Source: Sulfomarinibacter sp963741385 (GTDB lineage Bacteria; Acidobacteriota; Thermoanaerobaculia; Thermoanaerobaculales; Sulfomarinibacteraceae). Taken from it: DNA of 64,000 bases. The stretch's first letter is position 1, and the number at the start of each line of letters is the position of its first letter. The position numbers were made by a program, and so were the translations under genes. Below, piece by piece: positions 51,335 through 59,568 of this stretch. The stretch lies in the NCBI GenBank assembly GCA_963741385.1, contig CAVUHO010000008.1, forward strand, positions 248,001 to 312,000. The letters run 5' to 3'. Under the pieces are notes generated by a model. The model ran no database searches. It was not told the DNA's origin and saw only the letters and a program-made list of their open reading frames with translations.

Positions 51335-51675
51335 GCTCACTCCCACCGTCGAGACGAGGATTCTACCCCATCCCGGGCCGGGGACGATTGCCCGCAGAGG
51401 TCTTCGCTCCGATGAGGATGTTCCTGCGTCGACATCCCGAATCTCTCGACGTTATTGCCCGTGAGTGTCCCCTCTGAAAATCATGAGGGCTCGACTGCGG
51501 ACCACGATCCACCGCAATCCTCACGCGCCGTACCGCATTGCAGTATTGCGCGTGGAATTTCCCGACGATTCGCCAGCCGCAGTAGTTGACTGACGAGACG
51601 TCCGGGCTCACGCATCGCCACGATGCGCGCGAGGGCGCACGTCATCCGGTACCATCGTGACCAACGGAGGCGGCG

Positions 51676-51831
51676 ATGTCTCAGACGTTCGGCATCATTA
51701 CGATCCAACCGGGTTCTCTTCTCGGCGAAGGAGAGCTCGAGGCCATCACGGGCGACTTCGTTCGCGCGCGCGAAAATCTGGGCGGCGAACGCTGGACCTC
51801 CTGCGCGCGCCGCTGGGCAACCACCTCGTAA
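51676..51831 (+). CDS. Possible small protein (51 aa), not recognised
   Basis: ATG with GGAGG 7 bp upstream and TACCAT at 51649-51654 as a possible -10; begins MSQTFGIITIQPGSLLGEGE and ends RRWATTS. No family is recognised and it may be a decayed fragment. The rest of the 51335-51942 gap contains no gene I can support. Confidence 0.3.
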   Translation: MSQTFGIITIQPGSLLGEGELEAITGDFVRARENLGGERWTSCARRWATTS

Positions 51832-51942
51832 TGGTCTTCGGCCACCACCTCGATCGACTCTGGAGTTGGTGGTCATTTGCTTCTCACGACTCCGTCAACT
51901 GACGGGGAGCCCCACCGGGGAATCGTTCACGTTGTGGGGCCG

Positions 51943-52230
51943 TCAGCCTCGCGGCGACTCGCCGTCGTTGGCTACGCCTCGCGGTACGAAGGTCGGACAG
52001 TCGGCGGCCGGAATGGGATCCATAAATCGGTCGCGCTCCCGGCAGATGCCGGCGGAACCGCGGACCGACGCGTAGAAGGAACCCAGGATCCTGACCGAGG
52101 GGAACTCGAGTTCGATGGCGGCAGGATCATCGACAAAAAGTGAACAATGTTGGCAGGTTGATTCGGTCATTCGCTCGACCCTGTCCTCAAATCGGAGCGT
52201 ATCACGGTCGAGGATACTGGTTTCGATCAT
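51943..52230 (-). CDS. Small Cys-rich protein, unknown function
   Basis: 95 residues from MIETSILDRD; the longer open frame adds twelve residues. Four Cys occur in TESTCQHCSLFVDDP, AGICRERD and ADCPTF, with GSFYASVRGSAGIC between. The pattern CxxC...C...C with a preceding hydrophobic loop suggests a small zinc- or iron-binding fold seen in uncharacterised bacterial proteins. No Shine-Dalgarno is obvious. The following 375 bp to the next gene (52231-52606) hold a GGCACC/GGTGCC hairpin at about 52263 and nothing else I can support. Confidence 0.5.
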   Translation of the reverse strand: MIETSILDRDTLRFEDRVERMTESTCQHCSLFVDDPAAIELEFPSVRILGSFYASVRGSAGICRERDRFMDPIPAADCPTFVPRGVANDGESPRG

Positions 52231-52672
52231 CTGGATGGCGCCCTTGACCAACGGCATGGGTGGCACCCTCTCAGGTGCCGCGTTTCACATTGTTGCGTTG
52301 TCGCGGAGCACCACATCACGGGTGGCGGAAGAAGGCTCGTGTCAAGGAGTTTAGGCTCCGCCGGAAACGGGGGCTTAACCGCCGGATCTGGTTGGTGGAC
52401 TGACATGACCGATCCGTCCTCGCTCCAAAAGGGAAAACGCGACTCCGGGGCCAACGGCGGCGCGCGGACCGCTGCCGTCAGGCCTCAAGCCCCGACGGCA
52501 GAGGCGGCCGGCATCGTCTCCGCGGGTGAAATCTCGACAACCTCTGCCTGATGGCTGCGTACCTCCTTGGTGACTGAAAGGTAACCGGCGTTTTCGGTGT
52601 TGCATAGTGAAATTGGGCAGGGTATCCGGAGATCGGCCGGTCGCTGGACAGCCGTGGAAACCGGGTTACTCT

Positions 52673-55282
52673 ATGGGAGTGCTCAGCGACATGGACATGA
52701 TGGACGATCGGCGGAAGTGGAGAAAGGCGCTGGTGGTCGTGTGCGTGGTCGGGATTGCGCTGACCGCGGTTGCGGGGATCGTCCAGGCTCGCGACAAGAA
52801 CGATAAGAACGACGGAAAACAGGGCCCGGAGCTTCCGCTCCATTGGCAGGTGTGGCTGAACGAAGAGGTGTACCCCCTTATCACCAAAGAACAGCGCCAG
52901 GCCTTTTTGACACTCGAGACCGAGGCGCAGCGAAAGGCGTTTGTGGAGCGGCTGTGGTTGCTTTGGAGCCGCCAGTCGGGGTTTGGCACCGCCTTTCGCA
53001 AAATCTACGAGGATCGCCTCTCTATTGCCCGCTCGGAGTTCGGGAACACCTTCGAGGACCGTGCCCGGATCCTGCTCATCAACGGGCCGCCGACATTTCG
53101 CCACCAGGCTCGCTGCGACGCTGTCTTCCAGCCCATGGACTTCTGGGTGTGGGAGTACATCGAGGGGCTCGGCGAAAACGTTGTGGTGCTGTTCTACCAG
53201 CCCTATTTGCTGCGTCGTTGGGAGATGTGGACCACCATGCAAGGGTACCAGCGGCTCTACGCAACCGGTGTGCAGAGTCAGTATGGGGGTCTGGGTGGTC
53301 TCACCACCCAGAGCACGTTCGACAGCCCCGCTTTCAAGTGCCCCAACGGCGATGTGACCATGCGTCTGTTGAATGCCGCGGCCATGTGGAGCCGCGATCC
53401 CACCTACCTGTCGGCGATGAACCACCTCCGCACCTTTGAAAAGGGCGGGCTCGAGGCGACATCCCACCGATTCATGGAGTTTTCAGCCCTCCTCGACAAA
53501 GGCGCCGAGCCGATGACATTCACGATCAACACCGATTCGAGGGGCGCCCGCGGGGGGCTGGTGGAGGTCGGGTTCGCCGTCGATGTCGATGTCGAGGGTC
53601 TCGGGACCACGCCGGTGGGAGACGTCGATGTGGTGCAACTCGATGTGGTGGGGGAGATCACCAGCGCGGGAGAGGTCATGGTGGACCGATTCCGCTACAT
53701 CTACTCGATGCCGCAGACCGAGGACAAAGTCGGTCTGCTCCTCGACAGGATGTTGCGTCCCGGCGATTATCTGCTGCGGCTGAAAATCGAGGATGTCCAC
53801 TCCAAGCACGCTTCGATCAAAGAGCAGGCATTCTCGGTGGTCGCTCTCAATTTTTCAGAAGAGGCGTTGGACGGGTTCGTCGATCCCCGGGTAGCGGCCA
53901 TCGAGGCGGAACTCGGTGTCGATGAAGAGGAAGAGGAACAGCCTACCCTTCGTCTGGTCGGCCCGGAAGGCGACGCCGTCAGCGGTTTGCAGCGTTTCGA
54001 GGCCGTTGCCCTTGAAGAGGTCCAGAAGGTGACCTTTTTTATCGACAACGAAGCGGTCCTCACAAAGAACAGACCGCCGTTCGATATCGATCTCAACCTC
54101 GGCCCCTTGCCGAGGCTGACGTCGGTGATGGTCATCGGCTACGACAGTCGGGACAACGAGGTTGCGCGCGACGGTTACACCTTGAACGTCGGTCGTGAAC
54201 GGTTCCACGTGCGTCTCAAACCGGTGTCCGCGGCGGATGGGGTCGGCGGCAACGTCAGGGTGGAGGCCGAACTCAACATTCCCTCTGACGGCGAGCTGCA
54301 GAAGCTCGAGTTGTACTGGAACGACGAGCCCCTCACCACGCTCTACGAACCACCGTTTGCTGCGGATGTCTCGCTCGCAGCGACCGGTCAGTTCGGTTAT
54401 CTGCGTGCGGTCGCGACGCTGGCCGGTGGCGATCAGGCCGAGGACATCCAGTTCGTCAACTCGCCGCAGTTCGGCACGGTAGTGAAGGTCACTGCCATCG
54501 AACTTCCGGTGACCGTGCTCGACAGCAAGGGGAACCCGGTCGAAGACCTGGCCATCGGTGATTTCACCGTGTACGAAGACAAGGTGCCCCAGACGATCTC
54601 GCATTTCTCCCTCCACCGAGACCTGCCGGTGCGGATGGGCATGGTGCTCGACACCTCCGGTTCGATGGAGACCACGCTGCCCACTGTCCAGCGGGTGGTG
54701 ATGGGTTTTCTGCGCGAACTGCTGCGACCGCGGGACCGCGCCTTCATCGAGACCTTTTCCGACCGGCCAGACATGCTGACGGGGTTCACCGCCAATTTCA
54801 CCGTCATCGAGAACGCCCTTCTGGCTCTGTACGCCGATCGGTCGACCGCTCTGTATGACGCCATCGTGATGGGTCTGTTTCAGTTTTCCGGTGTCACGGG
54901 GAGGAGGGCCATGGTGGTGTTGACGGACGGCGATGACACCGCCTCCGAGAACGGATTCGACGACGCACTCGGCTATGCGCAGAGGATGGGTGTGACGATC
55001 TACACGATCGGCGTCAGCATTTCGTCAACCAAGGTCACGACCAGGTGGCAGCTCAGCAAGCTGGCCGATGCAACCGGTGGGCGCTCGTTCTTTGTTTCAG
55101 AAAAGTCGGAACTCGATGACATCTATTCGGAGATCAACCGGGAGCTGAGGACCCAGTACCTGCTCGCCTACACGTCGAACTCCGAGGAACCCCCGGACAA
55201 GTTGCGGAAGATCAAGGTCGAGGTGGATCGGCCCAAAACCAAGGTGCGGACAATTACCGGTTATTTCCCATACGGTGGCTGA
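52673..55282 (+). CDS. Exported GWxTD-like / Acidobacterial VWA-domain protein
   Basis: 869 residues if it begins at MGVLSDMDMMDD; the open frame extends 22 codons upstream and the start is uncertain. A single hydrophobic export segment is followed by a GWxTD-like domain (about 60-200) with EDRARILLINGPPTF and DFWVWEY. An Ig-like region is then followed by a C-terminal VWA domain (about 615-869) with MIDAS DTSGSM, VVLTDGDD and YTIGVS. It ends in RTITGYFPYGG. Such VWFA-related proteins are abundant in Acidobacteriota; function is unknown. First gene of an envelope operon. Confidence 0.82.
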   Translation: MGVLSDMDMMDDRRKWRKALVVVCVVGIALTAVAGIVQARDKNDKNDGKQGPELPLHWQVWLNEEVYPLITKEQRQAFLTLETEAQRKAFVERLWLLWSRQSGFGTAFRKIYEDRLSIARSEFGNTFEDRARILLINGPPTFRHQARCDAVFQPMDFWVWEYIEGLGENVVVLFYQPYLLRRWEMWTTMQGYQRLYATGVQSQYGGLGGLTTQSTFDSPAFKCPNGDVTMRLLNAAAMWSRDPTYLSAMNHLRTFEKGGLEATSHRFMEFSALLDKGAEPMTFTINTDSRGARGGLVEVGFAVDVDVEGLGTTPVGDVDVVQLDVVGEITSAGEVMVDRFRYIYSMPQTEDKVGLLLDRMLRPGDYLLRLKIEDVHSKHASIKEQAFSVVALNFSEEALDGFVDPRVAAIEAELGVDEEEEEQPTLRLVGPEGDAVSGLQRFEAVALEEVQKVTFFIDNEAVLTKNRPPFDIDLNLGPLPRLTSVMVIGYDSRDNEVARDGYTLNVGRERFHVRLKPVSAADGVGGNVRVEAELNIPSDGELQKLELYWNDEPLTTLYEPPFAADVSLAATGQFGYLRAVATLAGGDQAEDIQFVNSPQFGTVVKVTAIELPVTVLDSKGNPVEDLAIGDFTVYEDKVPQTISHFSLHRDLPVRMGMVLDTSGSMETTLPTVQRVVMGFLRELLRPRDRAFIETFSDRPDMLTGFTANFTVIENALLALYADRSTALYDAIVMGLFQFSGVTGRRAMVVLTDGDDTASENGFDDALGYAQRMGVTIYTIGVSISSTKVTTRWQLSKLADATGGRSFFVSEKSELDDIYSEINRELRTQYLLAYTSNSEEPPDKLRKIKVEVDRPKTKVRTITGYFPYGG

Positions 55283-55338
55283 GATGCCAAAATCGGAAGC
55301 GCGCCTCGAGGTGCGCCGAATTGCGGAGGGAGATTGAG

Positions 55339-55764
55339 GTGCTGACACGACGGTGGTTCACAAAGGTCGGCGCGGCGTTCGTGCTGGCGGCATGCCTGGC
55401 CATTCCCAATGCGGAGGCGGGAGACAGTACGAAGAAGGAAGCCAGCGCGGAGATGGAGTGGGGCTACAAGGCGGCCCGGCGGGGGTACTGGCAGGAAGCC
55501 CTGGTGCGTTTTCAGCACGCCAACGACCTGACCCCCGACCAGCCGGAGATCCTCAACAACATCGCGGTTGCCCAGGAAGCCAATGGGCTCTTTGGTCAGG
55601 CTCTGCTGACCTATCAGACGGGGCTGGCCATCGACCCCAGTGACAGCGCCCTCAAGCGCAACTACGCCCGTTTCCAGGAATTCTATGCGAGCTATATCGC
55701 GCCCCCCAAGGACCTGACGGAGACCGCAGAAGAAGGGAAAGCCGATGCGAAGCAAGACAACTGA
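55339..55764 (+). CDS. Exported small TPR protein
   Basis: 141 residues from the GTG after GGAGGGAG. Signal peptide (ending PNAEAGD), then two TPR-like repeats (EWGYKAARRGYWQEALVRFQ and EILNNIAVAQEANGLFGQALLTYQ), then a charged tail. TPRs bind partner proteins, so it is probably an assembly factor for its neighbours. It overlaps the next gene by 20 bp. Confidence 0.8.
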   Translation: MLTRRWFTKVGAAFVLAACLAIPNAEAGDSTKKEASAEMEWGYKAARRGYWQEALVRFQHANDLTPDQPEILNNIAVAQEANGLFGQALLTYQTGLAIDPSDSALKRNYARFQEFYASYIAPPKDLTETAEEGKADAKQDN

Positions 55765-56437
55765 GCTCGTGGTCCTGATTCTGGCCATAGCGGCTCTCGC
55801 TTCGGCCGGGGCGCGGGAGATACGCGTCGAGCTGCATCTCAAGCCTGAGCTCGCGCTAGAAGGTACGGAGAGCGTCTTCGTCGGACCGATCATGATCGAA
55901 CCCCGCGAGGGCGAAAACGTGCAGTCCGTCGACTTGACGGCGGCCAGGGAGTTCGAGATCTTCCTGCGCAAGATCTTGCGCCGCGAGGCTCAGCTGCACC
56001 TGCTGCCGCAGGTCGAGGACCTTCGGCCACCGTCGAAAAACCTCGCCAAGCTGGCGATGGACCCGGCGTTCTGGAAGACGATCAACGATGAGACCGGCGC
56101 CGATTTGATCGTCGCCGCGGCCATCGACGTCAAGGTGCTCGACCGTTCAGGTTACACCACCGAGGAGTACGTCTCCCCGCAGGACGGGCAGACATACTTT
56201 CGTCAGGTCCTGGTGGAGGAGACGGGTTTCAGTTACGACGTCCTGCTGGTTGTGATCGAGGGCGCTACAGGCGCCGTCGTCCACCAGGAACAGATCACAG
56301 ACTTCAAACCTGAAGACGAGCGCAAGCTCGAAGAGTACACCGATATGTTTGCCGACCTCTACACCCTGCAGAACCGTCTCATCGGGATCTTCGTGCCGAG
56401 GGTGGTGCAGGTCAAACGAGCGCTGTACGCCAACTGA
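55745..56437 (+). CDS. Exported protein of unknown function
   Basis: 230 residues. Signal peptide (AIAALASAGAREI), then an alpha/beta sequence with VFVGPIMIEPREGENVQSVD, GADLIVAAAIDVKVLDRSGY and VVIEGATGAVVHQEQI, a layout like the CsgG-/TolB-N-type fold used by periplasmic accessory proteins. Not assigned to a family. It overlaps the TPR gene and its stop codon lies 80 bp before the protease-barrel start, consistent with one operon. Confidence 0.75.
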   Translation: MRSKTTELVVLILAIAALASAGAREIRVELHLKPELALEGTESVFVGPIMIEPREGENVQSVDLTAAREFEIFLRKILRREAQLHLLPQVEDLRPPSKNLAKLAMDPAFWKTINDETGADLIVAAAIDVKVLDRSGYTTEEYVSPQDGQTYFRQVLVEETGFSYDVLLVVIEGATGAVVHQEQITDFKPEDERKLEEYTDMFADLYTLQNRLIGIFVPRVVQVKRALYAN

Positions 56438-56517
56438 TGATTGACGATGCCGCTTATCGGCCCGAAACCCTCAAGGATTGTTTGTGGCCATTGAGTCGTC
56501 ATCTGCGGAGGTATGAG

Positions 56518-59403
56518 ATGAAGGTTCTGAGATTATTCGGAGTGCTGTTGCTCGCTGCGGTTCCCGCCACGGCCCAGCTGAACCCCTACAACCCCTACAT
56601 CGGAGGCCAGAACAAGGTTCGTTGGGACGAATTCGATTGGAAGACCTATGAGACCCCGCACTTCAAAATCTCCTATTACGATCGTGTCGAGCCGGCGCTT
56701 GAGAAGGTCGCCTCGTATGCGGAGAGCGCGTATGACGACATCGCCCGGCAACTGAACTTTCAGATTTTGGAGCCGGTGCCGTTGATCCTCTATGCGACGC
56801 ATGCGGAGTTCGAGGAGACCAACGTCATCGTCGGTTTCATTCCCGAAGGTGTGGGCGCGTTCGCGACGCCGGTGCGCAACCGCATGGTGATGCCGGTCGA
56901 CCTTCCGGACCGTGAACTGCAGGGTCTGATTCAGCACGAGCTCACGCATATTTTTCAGTACGAGATCTTCTTCGGCGGCAAACGTGGGCGCCTCGTCTAC
57001 GCCCGACCGCCGCTGTGGTTCATGGAAGGCATGGCGTCGTACTTCGGCAACGATGAGGATGCCCGCGACGAAATGTACATGCGGGACGCAACCCTGTCGG
57101 ACCAGGTCCCCTCCATCATGAACCCCCCGCAGGGATTTCTTGCCTACCGCTACGGGCACAAGGTGTTCAAATACATCGAGGAGGAATGGGGCGAGGACGT
57201 GGTCCGCGATTTCGTGTTCTCTTTTCGCGGCAATTTTGGAGGCCAGGTTGGCCGGCCGTTGGACGAGGTCCTCAACATGGAGCCCGAAGAATTCGATGCC
57301 GCATTCCGCACCTGGCTGCGACGCACCTATCAGCCATTCACGGTTCGCGGCGTTCCCGAGGAGTTCGGGCGGAAGTTCCGGGTTCCGGGTTTTCTCAACT
57401 CCAGCCAGACCTCGCCCGCGATCTCTCCGTCGGGTGACCTGGTGGCTGCGTTCACCACCTACAAACAGGATGTGGATGTTGCCATCTTCGGGCTGCCGGA
57501 CCGGAATCTCTTCAAAAACCTGACCAAGGGCATGACGACGAAGTACCAGTACCTCGTCGCCCAGGGGCTGACCGTCGGACCGGCAGAGGGGCGGGATCTG
57601 GCGTATTCGCCGGACGGCAACTATGTGGCGGTTTTCGCCCGCACCGAGCGCACGCGCTCGCTGTTGCTGCTCGACGTCCGCAAGGGCGGCATCGCCAAGG
57701 AGTACCCCATCGATCTTCCGGTGGACCAGCCGTCGCAGCCGGCCTATTCGCCGGATGGGCGGCACGTGGCCTTCCACGCCGTTTCCAACGAGCAGTTCGA
57801 CATCTTCGTTCTCGATCTGGAAACCGGCGGCGTGTCCAACCTGACCAACGACGTGCGCTACGATGCCGCGCCGGCGTACTCACCGGACGGAAGTTCGCTG
57901 GTCTATTCCTCGAACCGGGGCGGTCCGAGCAAACTCGTTCGGCTTGACCTCAATGATCCCACGAACCGCGACCAGCTGACGTTCGGTCCCGGAGAGGACG
58001 AGGGGGCCGCCTATTCGCCCGACGGCGAACGTCTGTACTTCGCGTCGGATCGCGAGCAGGGCGTGTTCGATATCTATCGGCTCGACTTCGATACTCGCGA
58101 GTTGACCCGCCTGACCTACGTCATCGGTGCGGCGCTCAACCCGGTTGCAGCGGAAACACTGGAGGGCGAAAGGGTCGGTTTTCAGGCCTACTCCAATGGG
58201 CTGTGGGGATTGTATGGCGCCGACGCGAACCAGGGTGTCAAAGTGGGCAAATCGGAGCCGCCGACGGAAGAGATCAAGCTCGAGCCCTTTGTCCCGGCAG
58301 TGAGCATCGCCGTTGACCCCGAAAAAGGGGAAAAGGTCAAGCGCCGCAAGTTCTATCTCGAGGACGCCGGGGCTTTTGTCGGTATCGACACCACCAACCA
58401 GTTTCTCGGACAGGCGTATTTCACCCTGTCGGATCTGTATGGAGACCGGAGAATAACGATTCTGCTCGACAGCGTGGACACGTTCGCCAACTTCCTCATC
58501 AGTTATGAGAACCTCGAGCCCCGTCTCCAGTGGGGCATCCAGCTGTACGACAGCCGCAGCTACTACATCACTGGGTACGATCCGTTGCGTTTGCAAGTGA
58601 CCGACAAGCAACTGGCCTACCGCTACACGACAGCCCAGTTCAACATTCGATACCCGCTCAGCACCTACTATCGTTTGACGTCCCGCGTGGGATATCTCGA
58701 CCGCCAGTACGACCAGCCGATCGGCTTCGACGATCAGACCGGCCAGATCATCACGAGATCCTCGAAGAACCAGGCGCCCTTCGTCGGTGTCGGTGCTGCC
58801 GGCGACACGACCTTCTGGAAGAGCTACGGCCCGCACAAAGGAGCTCGGTGGGAGGCCAACTATTACTACGCTTACGACACCGATGAGGGTGGTGCGTTGA
58901 CGCAGAACGTTGCGCTCGACGCCCGCGCCTATGTACCGACCTCGCAGCGCAGCGAGTTCGCGTTTCGCGGGTGGGCGGGGTTCGCGGACGGCAACCAGCC
59001 CTGGATCTACTCCTTTGGGGGCTTGGACACCCTGCGCGGTTACCCGACGTACTCGTTGTCGGGCAACCGGACGTTTTTTGTCAACCTCGAGTGGCGTTTT
59101 CCGCTGGTCGACCGCATGGATCTCGCGTTCCTGAGAATCGGCGGCATTCGCGGCAGGATCTTCATGGATGTCGGCGCCGCCTGGTTTCGAAACGCAGCCG
59201 GGCAGGAGTTCAACATGTTCGGCCAGCCGGGCTTCACATTTTTCGACGATGGCGCCCTCGTCGACGGGGTCTCCTCCTACGGCTTCGGTTTCGATATCAA
59301 CCTCTTCGGTCTGCCGATGCACTTTGACTGGGTCAAACTCTGGAACTTCGACCAGACCCTCACAGACTGGAGAACCGACTTCTGGATCGGGGTCCGCTTC
59401 TGA
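56518..59403 (+). CDS. Peptidase MA-like / TolB-type propeller / beta-barrel fusion protein
   Basis: 961 residues from MKVLRLFG; an upstream in-frame start is discounted. After the signal peptide, a peptidase MA-like domain (about 20-270) carries the gluzincin motif LIQHELTHIFQYE and downstream LWFMEGMASYFG. A PD40/WD40-like propeller follows (about 320-600), with repeated AYSPDGRH-, AYSPDGSS- and AYSPDGER-type units. The C-terminal 320 residues form an outer-membrane barrel (LEWRFPLVDRMD, ending IGVRF) like BamA/TamA or surface-antigen barrels. It is probably an outer-membrane protein with periplasmic protease and propeller domains. Terminator follows. Confidence 0.87.
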   Translation: MKVLRLFGVLLLAAVPATAQLNPYNPYIGGQNKVRWDEFDWKTYETPHFKISYYDRVEPALEKVASYAESAYDDIARQLNFQILEPVPLILYATHAEFEETNVIVGFIPEGVGAFATPVRNRMVMPVDLPDRELQGLIQHELTHIFQYEIFFGGKRGRLVYARPPLWFMEGMASYFGNDEDARDEMYMRDATLSDQVPSIMNPPQGFLAYRYGHKVFKYIEEEWGEDVVRDFVFSFRGNFGGQVGRPLDEVLNMEPEEFDAAFRTWLRRTYQPFTVRGVPEEFGRKFRVPGFLNSSQTSPAISPSGDLVAAFTTYKQDVDVAIFGLPDRNLFKNLTKGMTTKYQYLVAQGLTVGPAEGRDLAYSPDGNYVAVFARTERTRSLLLLDVRKGGIAKEYPIDLPVDQPSQPAYSPDGRHVAFHAVSNEQFDIFVLDLETGGVSNLTNDVRYDAAPAYSPDGSSLVYSSNRGGPSKLVRLDLNDPTNRDQLTFGPGEDEGAAYSPDGERLYFASDREQGVFDIYRLDFDTRELTRLTYVIGAALNPVAAETLEGERVGFQAYSNGLWGLYGADANQGVKVGKSEPPTEEIKLEPFVPAVSIAVDPEKGEKVKRRKFYLEDAGAFVGIDTTNQFLGQAYFTLSDLYGDRRITILLDSVDTFANFLISYENLEPRLQWGIQLYDSRSYYITGYDPLRLQVTDKQLAYRYTTAQFNIRYPLSTYYRLTSRVGYLDRQYDQPIGFDDQTGQIITRSSKNQAPFVGVGAAGDTTFWKSYGPHKGARWEANYYYAYDTDEGGALTQNVALDARAYVPTSQRSEFAFRGWAGFADGNQPWIYSFGGLDTLRGYPTYSLSGNRTFFVNLEWRFPLVDRMDLAFLRIGGIRGRIFMDVGAAWFRNAAGQEFNMFGQPGFTFFDDGALVDGVSSYGFGFDINLFGLPMHFDWVKLWNFDQTLTDWRTDFWIGVRF

Positions 59404-59568
59404 ATGAGGAATGAGGAATTAGGAATTCGGAATTTTCACGCCGCCTCCCCCGAATCTCGGGGGAGGCGGTTTTCTTTTCGGCGAAGAATTGTTGCCACGC
59501 CCGTCGGTGTGTCGCGGGGTGCGCGTATGGAATTCAAAATTGAGAATTCAAAATTCAAAATTTGCTAT
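59402..59568. repeat. Paired A/T-rich heptamer-like arrays around a terminator
   Basis: 59402-59436 (GAATGAGGAATGAGGAATTAGG..) and 59528-59568 (GAATTCAAAATTGAG..) are arranged in opposite orientation about 90 bp apart. They lie between the converging protease-barrel and VWA genes, in the same layout as the 24847, 26947 and 30048 pairs but with weaker repeat identity. Confidence 0.55.
59441..59477 (+). terminator. Intrinsic terminator after the protease-barrel gene
   Basis: A 13-bp perfect stem CCGCCTCCCCCGA / TCGGGGGAGGCGG (59441-59453, 59457-59469) with a 3-nt loop, then TTTTCTTTT. Confidence 0.88.

Noticed and set aside
51335..52606. Hidden mobile element or prophage remnant in the gene-poor 1.2 kb
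   Set aside because: No transposase, integrase or terminal repeats can be seen; only one small Cys-rich gene and a doubtful 51-codon ORF.
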